Assembly: GCA_019187665.1 (NCBI GenBank)
Contig: JABARH010000013.1
Span: forward strand, 1-64,000
Direction: 5' to 3'
DNA from: Anaerolineales bacterium
Lineage (GTDB): Bacteria; Chloroflexota; Anaerolineae; Anaerolineales; Villigracilaceae
Length of the DNA stretch: 64,000 nucleotides
The notes under the pieces are model-generated. The model had not been told where the DNA came from. It worked only from the letters and a program-made list of their open reading frames with translations, and ran no database searches. This document shows, piece after piece, positions 8,719 to 17,508 of the stretch. The stretch's first letter is position 1. Each line of letters begins with the position of its first letter. A program made the position numbers and the translations under genes.

Positions 8719-9231
8719 ATGGACCATAAACTCGAATTAATCGTTCAATCCATGCAGGCAGAGTTCGGCGCGCGGGTGGAGGAATTTCGCGGCGAGACGC
8801 ATATCTTTGTGGAGGCGCCGCGCATCGTGGAGGCGCTGACCGCCCTGCGCGATACGCACGACTTCAAACTGCTCTCGGCCATGACCGCAGTGGATTACTG
8901 GCCGCAGGAGTCGCCGCGCTTCCATGTCGTCTACCAATTGACATCGGTGACGAAGAACGCCTCGATCCAGGCGCGCGTCGCGGTCGGCGGAGAGCAGCCC
9001 GAACTCCCAACCGCCAGCGGCGTATTCGCCTCGGCCAATTGGCGCGAACGCGAGGTCTTCGACATGTTCGGCATTCGCTTCGCGGGGCATCCCGATCCGC
9101 GCCGCATCCTGATGCCGACAGATTATGAAGGGCATCCGCTCCGCAAGGATCACCCGCTCGGCTACGAAGAGCCGCAGTTCACCTTTAACTTCGACGAGAT
9201 CCGGCTGGCGAAACCCAGCCCAAAAGAATGA
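8719..9231 (+). CDS. nuoC: NADH-quinone oxidoreductase subunit C
   Basis: This 170-residue, 30-kDa-type subunit of the hydrophilic arm has the family signature around REVFDMFGIRFAGHPDPRRI and DYEGHPLRKDHPLG near the C-terminus. It is separate from nuoD, unlike the fused nuoCD of E. coli. Confidence 0.95.
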   Translation: MDHKLELIVQSMQAEFGARVEEFRGETHIFVEAPRIVEALTALRDTHDFKLLSAMTAVDYWPQESPRFHVVYQLTSVTKNASIQARVAVGGEQPELPTASGVFASANWREREVFDMFGIRFAGHPDPRRILMPTDYEGHPLRKDHPLGYEEPQFTFNFDEIRLAKPSPKE

Positions 9232-9283
9232 ACGACCGACCCGTGCAGGGCGCGTTGCAGATTCGTTACCACGTGGAAATATT

Positions 9284-10513
9284 ATGGCACAAATTGAAGA
9301 AGCCAACATCGAAACATACAAACATCTGGTCTCTGAGCGCGCGCTGAGCGGCGAGACCATGCTGTTGAACATGGGGCCGCAGCATCCGTCCACACACGGC
9401 GTTTTGCGTCTGTTGCTCGAACTGGATGGCGAGACCATCATCACCTGCATTCCCGACATCGGTTACCTTCACACCGGCGTCGAGAAGAACATGGAAGCCA
9501 AGACCTACCAAAAAGCCGAGGTGATGAGCGACCGTCTCGATTACATGAACCCGATCGGGAACAATCTTTCCTACGTGATGGCCGTGGAAAAACTGGTGGA
9601 CCTCGACGTGCCGCCGCGCGCCCAGGCCTTGCGCGTCATCCTGACCGAATTGCAGCGCCTCAACTCGCACCTGGTCTGGATCGGCACCGCCAGCCTCGAC
9701 CTGGCCGCACAATCCATGTTCCTGTATTCCTTCCGCGAGCGCGAAGATATCCTCGATATCTTCGAACTGGTTTCCGGCCAGCGCATGATGACCACCTACT
9801 TCCGTCCGGGCGGCGTGTGGCGCGATGTGCCGGTGGAATTTGAACAGGCGGTGCGCGCCTTCGTCCACATGCTCTACAAGCGCGTGGACGAATACGAGGG
9901 TTTGCTGACGAAGAATCCGCTCTTCATTGACCGCATGGCGGGCATCGGCAAATTAAGTCTCGCGGACGCCCTGAGCTACGGCGTAACCGGCCCGATCCTG
10001 CGCGCCAGCGGCTCGGACTGGGACCTGCGCAAGAAGCGCCCCTACATGGGATACGAACAATACGATTTCAGCGTCCCAACCCACAACGCCGGCGATTGCT
10101 ACGCCCGTTTCCTGGTGCGCGTGCAGGAGATGCGCGAGGCGCTCAAGATCATCGAGCAGGCGCTGAACAAACTGCCGCTGGGACCGGTGCATTCGAACAA
10201 TCGCAAATTCGTCCCGCCGCCGCGCGCCGAGATCGGCGTCAGCATGGAGGCGCTGATCCATCACTTCAAGTTGTGGACGGAAGGCTTCCCCGCCCCGAAG
10301 GCCTCCATTTACAGCGCGGTCGAATCGCCGCGCGGCGAATTGGGCGTCTACCTCGAAGGCGATGGCGGCCCCAAGCCGTACCGCGTTCACTGGCGCACAC
10401 CCTCGTTCGAAAATCTCGGCGCTCTGCCGCTGATGACAAAAGGATTCCTCGTGGCCGACCTGATTGCCATCATCGGCTCGCTTGACATTGTGCTGGGAGA
10501 TATTGACCGATGA
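9284..10513 (+). CDS. nuoD: NADH-quinone oxidoreductase subunit D
   Basis: This 409-residue, 49-kDa-type subunit is related to the large subunit of NiFe hydrogenases and forms the quinone cavity with NuoB. It contains NMGPQHPSTHGVLRL and ends SLDIVLGDIDR, both diagnostic. The ATG at 9284 is chosen because upstream sequence overlaps nuoC in another frame. The last 4 nt overlap nuoE (ATGA). Confidence 0.96.
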   Translation: MAQIEEANIETYKHLVSERALSGETMLLNMGPQHPSTHGVLRLLLELDGETIITCIPDIGYLHTGVEKNMEAKTYQKAEVMSDRLDYMNPIGNNLSYVMAVEKLVDLDVPPRAQALRVILTELQRLNSHLVWIGTASLDLAAQSMFLYSFREREDILDIFELVSGQRMMTTYFRPGGVWRDVPVEFEQAVRAFVHMLYKRVDEYEGLLTKNPLFIDRMAGIGKLSLADALSYGVTGPILRASGSDWDLRKKRPYMGYEQYDFSVPTHNAGDCYARFLVRVQEMREALKIIEQALNKLPLGPVHSNNRKFVPPPRAEIGVSMEALIHHFKLWTEGFPAPKASIYSAVESPRGELGVYLEGDGGPKPYRVHWRTPSFENLGALPLMTKGFLVADLIAIIGSLDIVLGDIDR

Positions 10514-11016
10514 GCCTGATGGAAAAATACCCAAAGGAAGTGAAACAGATCCTGGCGAAATATCCGCCCGAATTTAAACGCTCGGCGGTGATGCCGCTGC
10601 TCTATCTCGCGCAGCGCGGGGAGGGCTACGTCACCAAATCCGCCATGACCGAGATCGCGCGCGCGCTCGACATCACCGAAACCGAAGTCGCTTCGATCAT
10701 TGGCTTCTACACGCTCTATCACGATAAAAAGGAAGGGCGGTATCGCATGCAAGTCTGCGCCGACCTGCCCTGCGCGCTGCGCGGCGCGGACAAATTTCTC
10801 GCCGAATTGTGCGGCAATTTAGGCATCCGGGTCGGCGAGACCACGCCCGACGGAACGGTTACGCTCGAATCGGTGGCCTGCCTCGCGGCCTGCGACAAGG
10901 CGCCCATGTTCCAGATCCAGAGTCCGGACGGGATCGAATATCACGAGAACATGACGATAGATCGGACGATGGAACTGGTCGAAGCGCTTAAGCGAAGCGG
11001 ACAGGAGGGAAGGTAA
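10510..11016 (+). CDS. nuoE: NADH-quinone oxidoreductase subunit E
   Basis: This 24-kDa-type, thioredoxin-fold subunit (168 residues) carries a 2Fe-2S cluster. The four cysteines are seen in QVCADLPCALRG and ACLAACDKAPM. Its presence with nuoF and nuoG indicates a complete NADH-oxidising module. It overlaps nuoD by 4 nt and nuoF by 1 nt. Confidence 0.95.
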   Translation: MSLMEKYPKEVKQILAKYPPEFKRSAVMPLLYLAQRGEGYVTKSAMTEIARALDITETEVASIIGFYTLYHDKKEGRYRMQVCADLPCALRGADKFLAELCGNLGIRVGETTPDGTVTLESVACLAACDKAPMFQIQSPDGIEYHENMTIDRTMELVEALKRSGQEGR

Positions 11017-12248
11017 TGGCGCACATCCTCCTGCGGCACCGCGATATTCCGAATCTTAACGTCTTTGAGGTGTACAAAAAAAACGGCGGATTCGAGGCCT
11101 TCAAAAACGCCGTTAAAACCATGAAGCCCGAAGACGTGATCAACGCGGTCAAAAATTCGGGACTGCGCGGACGCGGCGGCGCGGGGTTTCCGACCGGCAT
11201 GAAGTGGTCGTTCATGGACAATAAAAGCTGGCCGCATTACGTTGTCGCCAACGCCGATGAGTCCGAGCCGGGCACCTTCAAAGACCGCGAGATCATGGAA
11301 CAGAATCCCTTCCAGTTTTTGGAAGGGGTCGCGCTGGGCAGTTACGCGGTCGGTGCGCACGCGGCCTACATCTACTTGCGCGGCGAATTCTGGCAGGTGG
11401 CCGCCTTCCTCGACGAACGCATCGCCGAGATGGAAAAAGCCGGGCTCCTGGGCGATAAACTCTTCGGCACAGAGTACTCCCTGCGCATCCATACTCACCT
11501 CGGCGCGGGCGCGTACATCTGCGGCGAAGAAACCGCCCTGCTCGAATCGATCGAAGGCAAACGCGGACAGCCGCGCGTGCGCCCGCCCTTCCCGCCTGCG
11601 GTGGGCCTCTTCGGCAAGCCGACCGTCATCAACAACGTCGAGACCTTCGCCAACGTCCCGATGATCCTCGCCAATGGCGCGGACTGGTACAAGTCTATCG
11701 GCACGGCCGACAGCGCCGGTGTGAAGATCTTCTCGCTTTCCGGGCGCGTCAAGAAGCCGGGCAATTACGAACTTCCGTTCGGCAAAACATTCCGCGACCT
11801 GATCTACGGCGAAGGCGGCGGTATCCTCGAAGACCGGCCGATCAAGGCCATCATGCCCGCAGGCGCGTCCTCCTCGTTCATCGTCGCAGACGACAAGGCG
11901 CTCGACACCGTCCTCGATTACGCCTCCGTACGCACCCTCGGCGCGGACCTCGGCTCGGCCTCCGTCATTGTGATTGACGACACGGTCAGCGTCGAATGGG
12001 TCGTCAACAAGACCCTTCATTTCTTCAAACACGAATCCTGCGGAAAGTGCACGCCCTGCCGCGAAGGCACGTATTGGATGTTGAATGTGATCAAGCGCAT
12101 CGAGCATAACCGCCAGGCAGAGGATGTGAGCATGCTCTATGACGTGGCAAAACAAATGCAGGGCAAATGCCTGTGCGCGCTGGGTGAGTTTGCCACAATG
12201 GCGGTGACAACGGGCATCGAGAGATTCCCGGCAGATTTTGGAAGATAA
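11016..12248 (+). CDS. nuoF: NADH-quinone oxidoreductase subunit F
   Basis: This NADH- and FMN-binding 51-kDa-type subunit (410 residues) starts electron transfer. It shows the nucleotide/FMN motif GLRGRGGAGFPTGMKW, the NADESEPGTFKDRE segment and the 4Fe-4S motif ESCGKCTPCREGT near residue 345. The start shares one base with the nuoE stop (TAATG). Confidence 0.97.
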   Translation: MAHILLRHRDIPNLNVFEVYKKNGGFEAFKNAVKTMKPEDVINAVKNSGLRGRGGAGFPTGMKWSFMDNKSWPHYVVANADESEPGTFKDREIMEQNPFQFLEGVALGSYAVGAHAAYIYLRGEFWQVAAFLDERIAEMEKAGLLGDKLFGTEYSLRIHTHLGAGAYICGEETALLESIEGKRGQPRVRPPFPPAVGLFGKPTVINNVETFANVPMILANGADWYKSIGTADSAGVKIFSLSGRVKKPGNYELPFGKTFRDLIYGEGGGILEDRPIKAIMPAGASSSFIVADDKALDTVLDYASVRTLGADLGSASVIVIDDTVSVEWVVNKTLHFFKHESCGKCTPCREGTYWMLNVIKRIEHNRQAEDVSMLYDVAKQMQGKCLCALGEFATMAVTTGIERFPADFGR

Positions 12249-12288
12249 AAGCAGATTGCGTATTGCAGAATACGCAGCGGAGCATTGC

Positions 12289-14754
12289 ATGGCAGACGTA
12301 ACGTTAACGATTGACAACAAACAAGTGACCGTTCCCGCCGGGACGCTGGTGGTGGATGCGGCCAAACGCGCCGGACTGGACGTCCCGGTCTTTTGCTACC
12401 ATCCCAAGTTGGAACCGGCTGGCATGTGCCGCATGTGCCTCGTGGAGATCGGCCGCCCGATGCTCGATCGAGCCACCGGCAAACCCGTTTTAGACGAGGC
12501 CGGCGAAGCCAAGATCCAGTTCATGCCCAAACTCGAAACGGCCTGCACCAATCCCGTTTCGGAAGGCATGGTAGTCAAGACACAATTGACCTCGGAGAAG
12601 GCGCGCGCCGGGCAAAAAGGCACCGTCGAATTTTTGCTCACCTCGCATCCGCTCGATTGCCCAGTCTGCGACAAGGGCGGCGAGTGCGCGCTTCAAGACT
12701 TGACGATGGCGCACGGCCCCGGCCAGAGCCGCTTCCTCTTCGACGAAAAGCAGCGCCTTGCAAAACAACTGCCGCTGGGTGAACTGATCTGGCTGGACCG
12801 CGAACGCTGCATCCAATGTGCGCGCTGCATCCGTTTCCAGGACGATATCGCCGGCGAGTCCGTTCTGGGTTTCGAGGAACGCGGCCGCATGATGCAGATC
12901 GTCTCCATGTCGGAGCCGGGCTTTGATTCGATTTTCTCCGGCAACACCACCGACATTTGCCCCGTCGGCGCGTTAACCACCTCCGACTTCCGCTTCGGCG
13001 CGCGCCCATGGGAACTGAACGCCGCGCCCTCGATCTGCGCGCAATGCCCGGTCGGGTGCAACCTGACCTTCAACACGCGGCGCGAAGCAAAGGCCGACGG
13101 ACAGATCGTCATCAAGCGCGTCATGCCGCGCCAGAACGAACAGGTCAACGAGATCTGGATGTGCGACAAGGGCCGCTTCGCCTACCATTACGTGGAAAGC
13201 GAAAAACGCCTGACCCGGCCGCTGATGCGGCGCGACGGCAAACTCGCGAAAGTTTCGTGGAAGGCCGCGCTCGATCTGGCCGCGGAAAAATTATCCGAAC
13301 ACAAGAAAAACAGCGTGACGCTGGTTTCGGGACGGCTTTCCAACGAAGATTTGTATAACCTGAATATCTTCGCCGGAAAGACCGAAGCGATTCTCTACAC
13401 CGATATGGGCGGCGGAGACCTGACCTCGCTCGTCGGTGTGAGCGACGGCACGAACATCGGTGACATGGGCAAAGGCGACGCCATCCTCGTCATCGCCTCT
13501 GACCTTTACAACGAAGCGCCAATCTGGTGGCTGCGCATCAAGGCCGCGGCCGAACGCGGCGCGACGCTCATCGTGGCCGGCGGGCGCGCTGCCAAACTGG
13601 ATCGCTTCGCAACGTTCACCATCCGCTACGCGTACGGCGATGAGATCAAAACGATCGAAGACCTGGGTGGCAAAAGCAAAATTGCGGAGGCCTTCCGCAA
13701 GGCTGAAAACGCCCTCATCTTCTACGGGTCAGACGGACTCGGGCTGGCGGGTTCCACCTCGCTGGCCGCCGCCTGCGCAAACCTGCTCAAGGAAACGAAT
13801 CACATTGGACGCCGCAACAACGGACTGGTCGGCGTGTGGCCGCGCGTCAACGATCAGGGCGCGTGGGAAATGGGCTTCCGCCCCACAGCCGACCTGGCCG
13901 AGGCCCTCAAGGGCAAGGCGGTTTACATCGTCGGCGCGGACCCGGCCGGGGATGACCCCGCGCTGGCAAAGGCGCTCAAGAGCGCGAAGTTCGTGGTGGT
14001 ACAGGATATTTCCATGACCGCCACCGCCGAGCTGGCCGACGTGATTCTGCCAGCGCAGCCCCACACCGAACGCGCCGGTACGTTCACCTCCGGCGAGCGA
14101 CGCGTGCAGCGTTTTTATCCGGTTGTTCCGGCCTTCGGCGAATCGCGCCCGGACTTTAGCATCACCGCGCAGCTGGCGCGGCAGATGGGGATCATCCTCG
14201 AGGGCAGCTCGCTGCCCATCGTCTTTGATTTCATCGCGCACTCGCTTCCGGCCTTCGACGGGTTGAATTACGACCGCCTTGCCGAAGTGACCGAACAGTG
14301 GCCGATGGTCGGACGCGGCGATATGTACTACGGCGGCACGACCTACGAGAATAAAGACGGCCTGGGCGCGCATCTTTCTTCGGCGGCGCAGCGCGGCGAG
14401 ACGTTCAAACTGCCCGCCGCGAAAAATGTCAAGCCCCTGCGCCCGAAAGAAGGCGAGTTGCTGGCTGTGCCGGTGACACAACTCTACGATCTCGGCAACA
14501 CCGTCGCCTCGGCGGAATTGCTGGCGCAGAGGATCGGCGCGGCGGCCATTTCGCTCCACCCGGAGACGGCCGGGAAGTTGGGCGCGGCGGACGGGGAGAC
14601 GGTTAAAATTTCGTGGAACGGGAGCCAGTCCGAGGTCCGCGTGAGAACCGATGAGGGCCTCGCGGCGGGCGTGGCGCTCGTCCCGCGCAGTTTTGGAATC
14701 GCGCTGCGCGAGCCGATGACGTTGACGGTCAAGCCTGCAAAGAAGGTGAAGTAA
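12289..14754 (+). CDS. nuoG: NADH-quinone oxidoreductase subunit G
   Basis: This 821-residue, 75-kDa-type iron-sulfur subunit has a molybdopterin-oxidoreductase-like C-terminal domain. Visible clusters are the 2Fe-2S motif in FCYHPKLEPAGMCRMC, the ligands in CPVCDKGGEC, CIQCARCIRFQD, and a further CAQCPVGCNL motif near the start of the large domain. The ATG at 12289 (MADVTLTIDN) matches the ferredoxin-like start; the frame from 12238 overlaps the nuoF end and looks non-native. Confidence 0.95.
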   Translation: MADVTLTIDNKQVTVPAGTLVVDAAKRAGLDVPVFCYHPKLEPAGMCRMCLVEIGRPMLDRATGKPVLDEAGEAKIQFMPKLETACTNPVSEGMVVKTQLTSEKARAGQKGTVEFLLTSHPLDCPVCDKGGECALQDLTMAHGPGQSRFLFDEKQRLAKQLPLGELIWLDRERCIQCARCIRFQDDIAGESVLGFEERGRMMQIVSMSEPGFDSIFSGNTTDICPVGALTTSDFRFGARPWELNAAPSICAQCPVGCNLTFNTRREAKADGQIVIKRVMPRQNEQVNEIWMCDKGRFAYHYVESEKRLTRPLMRRDGKLAKVSWKAALDLAAEKLSEHKKNSVTLVSGRLSNEDLYNLNIFAGKTEAILYTDMGGGDLTSLVGVSDGTNIGDMGKGDAILVIASDLYNEAPIWWLRIKAAAERGATLIVAGGRAAKLDRFATFTIRYAYGDEIKTIEDLGGKSKIAEAFRKAENALIFYGSDGLGLAGSTSLAAACANLLKETNHIGRRNNGLVGVWPRVNDQGAWEMGFRPTADLAEALKGKAVYIVGADPAGDDPALAKALKSAKFVVVQDISMTATAELADVILPAQPHTERAGTFTSGERRVQRFYPVVPAFGESRPDFSITAQLARQMGIILEGSSLPIVFDFIAHSLPAFDGLNYDRLAEVTEQWPMVGRGDMYYGGTTYENKDGLGAHLSSAAQRGETFKLPAAKNVKPLRPKEGELLAVPVTQLYDLGNTVASAELLAQRIGAAAISLHPETAGKLGAADGETVKISWNGSQSEVRVRTDEGLAAGVALVPRSFGIALREPMTLTVKPAKKVK

Positions 14755-15872
14755 TGGATTGGGCATTGCTCCTCGAGTGGTTTCTTAAATCGCTGGTGTT
14801 GATCTTCGGGCTGCTGGGCGGGTTCGCTTACACCACCTATTACGAGCGGCGCTGGATCGCGCGCTTGCAGGTGCGCGTGGGGCCGAACCGCGTTGGGCCG
14901 CTGGGACTGCTCCAGCCGATCGCGGACGCGGCGAAGTTGATCTTTAAGGAAGAGTTGACTCCCGCAAAAGTGTACAAGACGGTCTTCTTCCTTTCTCCGT
15001 TGTTGACGATGGTGCCGTCGCTGGTGATCGCGGCGGTGATTCCGCTGGGGACTTCGTTCACGCTCGGCGGGCGCACGATTCACATGTACCTGGCGAACAT
15101 CAACGTCGGCGCGCTGTACCTGATGTCGGTGGCTTCGATCGCGGTGTATGGCATCGTGCTGGCGGGCTGGTCGAGCAATAATAAATATGCCATGCTTGGC
15201 GGGCTGCGTTCCACGGCGCAGATGATCTCGTATGAGCTGACGCTCGGCCTGATGTTCGTGGCCGCGATCCTGTTGGGCAATTCGATGAGCATGGTGGATA
15301 TTGTGGAAGGGCAGAGGGATATGTGGTTCGGCGCGATCCAGCCTGTCGGGTTCGTGCTGTTCTTTATCGCCACGCTGGCGGAGGTGAATCGCTCCCCGTT
15401 CGACATGCCCGAAGCGGAGCAGGAATTGACGGCGGGCTATCACACCGAATATTCGGGGATGAAGTTCGCGCTGTTTTTCATGGCCGAATACCAGAAGATG
15501 ATCGTAGTGAGCATGATCGGCGCGACGTTGTTTTTGGGCGGGTATCGCGAACTCTGGTTTTTGAAGGATACCTTCCTGAGCGTGGACCGCGCCTGGTTCC
15601 TCGGGCCGTTCTATCTGGTGGCGAAAGTCTTTCTCTTATTGGGATTGATGATCTGGATCCGCGCCGCGTGGCCGCGCATCCGCTACGACCGCCTGATGTC
15701 GCTTGGCTGGAAGGTGTTGGTGCCGCTTTCGCTGGCGGTGATCTTCCTGACGGCCGCGGGAATTTTGATCGAAAGCAGTTGGTTCATTTTGATATCTTCC
15801 TTACTGGCAGCGGCGGTCGCGGTGGCTTTTATCCAGCGCGCGCTGAGGAGAAAAGCATATGAGTTTGCTTGA
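14754..15872 (+). CDS. nuoH: NADH-quinone oxidoreductase subunit H
   Basis: This membrane subunit (372 residues, about eight to nine helices) forms most of the quinone chamber. It contains ARLQVRVGPNRVGPLGLLQP and AEVNRSPFDMPEAEQELTAG, both highly diagnostic. It shares one base with the nuoG stop and overlaps nuoI by 14 nt. Confidence 0.96.
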   Translation: MDWALLLEWFLKSLVLIFGLLGGFAYTTYYERRWIARLQVRVGPNRVGPLGLLQPIADAAKLIFKEELTPAKVYKTVFFLSPLLTMVPSLVIAAVIPLGTSFTLGGRTIHMYLANINVGALYLMSVASIAVYGIVLAGWSSNNKYAMLGGLRSTAQMISYELTLGLMFVAAILLGNSMSMVDIVEGQRDMWFGAIQPVGFVLFFIATLAEVNRSPFDMPEAEQELTAGYHTEYSGMKFALFFMAEYQKMIVVSMIGATLFLGGYRELWFLKDTFLSVDRAWFLGPFYLVAKVFLLLGLMIWIRAAWPRIRYDRLMSLGWKVLVPLSLAVIFLTAAGILIESSWFILISSLLAAAVAVAFIQRALRRKAYEFA

Positions 15873-16413
15873 ACCCATCATCGAGTTGGGGCGCGGGCTC
15901 GTCATCACGATGAAGCAGGCGCTTTTCAACCCTGTGGTGACGGTCCAATACCCTGAAGTAAAACGCGAGGTGCGGCCGCGCTTCCGCGGGCGTCACGTCT
16001 TGAAGCGTTACGAGAACGGGCTGGAGAAGTGCATCGGCTGTTCGCTGTGCGCGGCGGCTTGTCCCTCGGACGCGATCTTTGTGGAGGCCGCCGAAAACAC
16101 CGACGAGAAACGCTTCTCACCAGGCGAGCGCTACGCGTCCACGTATGAGATCAACATGATGCGCTGTATCTTTTGCGGGTTCTGCGAAGACGCCTGCCCG
16201 ACGGAGGCCATCGTGCTTGGCGATAATTATGAACTCTCCTTCACCAACCGCCGCGACGCGATCTATCCGAAGGAAATGCTGCTCGAACCCGTTCCCTCCG
16301 CCGATATGACCACGCCGCGCAAAACGGAAGCGAACGTGTTCACGCGCTCGGTGCCTGAGATGAAGAATCCGAAGGATTGGGAGTCGGGAGACACGGTGAA
16401 GGTAGACACGTAG
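15859..16413 (+). CDS. nuoI: NADH-quinone oxidoreductase subunit I
   Basis: This 8Fe-8S ferredoxin-like subunit (184 residues) has two tetranuclear cluster motifs, CIGCSLCAAACP and CIFCGFCEDACP. It relays electrons to NuoB. The last residues and the stop codon are encoded by the first units of the octamer tract that follows (GTA GAC ACG TAG), so the present C-terminus was set by the repeat. Confidence 0.95.
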   Translation: MSLLEPIIELGRGLVITMKQALFNPVVTVQYPEVKREVRPRFRGRHVLKRYENGLEKCIGCSLCAAACPSDAIFVEAAENTDEKRFSPGERYASTYEINMMRCIFCGFCEDACPTEAIVLGDNYELSFTNRRDAIYPKEMLLEPVPSADMTTPRKTEANVFTRSVPEMKNPKDWESGDTVKVDT

Positions 16414-16570
16414 ACATGTGGACACGTAGACACGTAGGCATGTAGACATGTAGACACGTAGACATGTAGACATGTAGACACGTAGACATGTAGACATGTA
16501 GACATGTAGACACGTAGACACGTAGACATGTAGACACGTAGACATGTAAACACGTAGACACGTAAACATG
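16402..16570. repeat. Octamer tract GTAGACAY between nuoI and nuoJ, about 21 units
   Basis: Units are GTAGACAC and GTAGACAT in irregular order, with rare G or A variants. Read forward, one phase of three contains TAG stops; read backward, all phases are open and give peptides of the MSTCLRVY type, which are not credible genes. It lies inside the nuo operon. Confidence 0.96.
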
Positions 16571-16605
16571 CGACCTGTGTACTTGTATGCTCCCCTCAAA
16601 AAACC

Positions 16606-17130
16606 ATGAACATTGACTTCATCCTCTTCCTTGTCCTTGCCCTGGCCGCGATCGCGACCGCGCTCGGCATGTTGCTGAGCCGCAACGCGGTCTATTCGGC
16701 GTTGTTCCTCGTGCTGAACTTCGCGGTGGTGGCGGTCTTTTATCTTTTGCTCGGCGCGCCGTTCATCGCCATGGCGCAGGTGACCGTCTACGCGGGCGCC
16801 ATAATGGTGCTGTTCCTCTTTGTCATCATGCTGCTCGGCGCGGACGAGTTGGCCCCAGGCAAAGCGCTCCCGTGGCAAAGACCGCTGGCGGCGACGCTGG
16901 CCGTTGTGCTGGTGATCGAAGCCGCGTATCTTTTGCTCGCGCGCGGCGCCCCCTCGGGGTTGGTCACGCCTCCAACAGAATATACCAACTCGACGGAAAG
17001 CCTGCGCGAAATGGCGCTGGCGCTTTTCGGTCAGTATCTGCTCCCGTTTGAAATTACATCCATCCTGCTGTTGGTCGCCATGGTCGGCGCGATCGTTTTG
17101 GCGAAGCAGGAAAAAGGAGGACGGAGATAA
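16606..17130 (+). CDS. nuoJ: NADH-quinone oxidoreductase subunit J
   Basis: This 174-residue membrane subunit has five predicted helices and the conserved [20 protein letters not shown] segment. It ends with a basic EKGGRR tail and shares one base with the nuoK start (TAATGG). It is separated from nuoI by the octamer tract. Confidence 0.94.
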   Translation: MNIDFILFLVLALAAIATALGMLLSRNAVYSALFLVLNFAVVAVFYLLLGAPFIAMAQVTVYAGAIMVLFLFVIMLLGADELAPGKALPWQRPLAATLAVVLVIEAAYLLLARGAPSGLVTPPTEYTNSTESLREMALALFGQYLLPFEITSILLLVAMVGAIVLAKQEKGGRR

Positions 17131-17432
17131 TGGTTCCTGTCAATTACTACATTATTCTTTCGGCCATCTTGTTCACCCTCGGCGCGTTGGGCGTGCTGGT
17201 CCGCCGCAACCCGCTGATCATGTTCATGTCCATCGAGTTGATGTTGAACGCGGCCAATCTCGCGATGGTCGCATTCTCCAGCGTCAACCATAGTTTCAGC
17301 GGGCAGATCTTCGTCTTCTTCGTGATCGCAGTCGCGGCGGCGGAGGTGGCGGTGGGCCTGGCCTTGATCGTACAGATCTTTAAATCGAAACATACGATCA
17401 ATGTGGATGATGTGAACTCTCTCAAGGGATAA
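17130..17432 (+). CDS. nuoK: NADH-quinone oxidoreductase subunit K
   Basis: This is a 100-residue, three-helix antiporter-like small subunit. The conserved acidic residues of NuoK are present in [14 protein letters not shown] and in [13 protein letters not shown]. Length and position between nuoJ and nuoL are canonical. Confidence 0.95.
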   Translation: MVPVNYYIILSAILFTLGALGVLVRRNPLIMFMSIELMLNAANLAMVAFSSVNHSFSGQIFVFFVIAVAAAEVAVGLALIVQIFKSKHTINVDDVNSLKG

Positions 17433-17495
17433 TTCGATATTCGATATTCGATATTCGATATTCGATATTCGACTCTCGCGGATCGAATATCGAAT
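17433..17495. repeat. Foldback heptamer tract TTCGATA upstream of nuoL
   Basis: Five or more TTCGATA units are followed, after a short spacer, by the complementary ATCGAATATCGAAT (17482-17495), so the tract can fold into an AT-rich hairpin. It ends 13 nt before the nuoL ATG. Confidence 0.9.
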
Positions 17496-17508
17496 AACGG
17501 AGAAACGT

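Noticed and set aside
16263-16878. Antisense frames encoding MSTCLRVY-type repeats over the nuoI-nuoJ gap
   Set aside because: They exist only because the octamer has no stops on that strand; they overlap nuoI and nuoJ and match no protein family.
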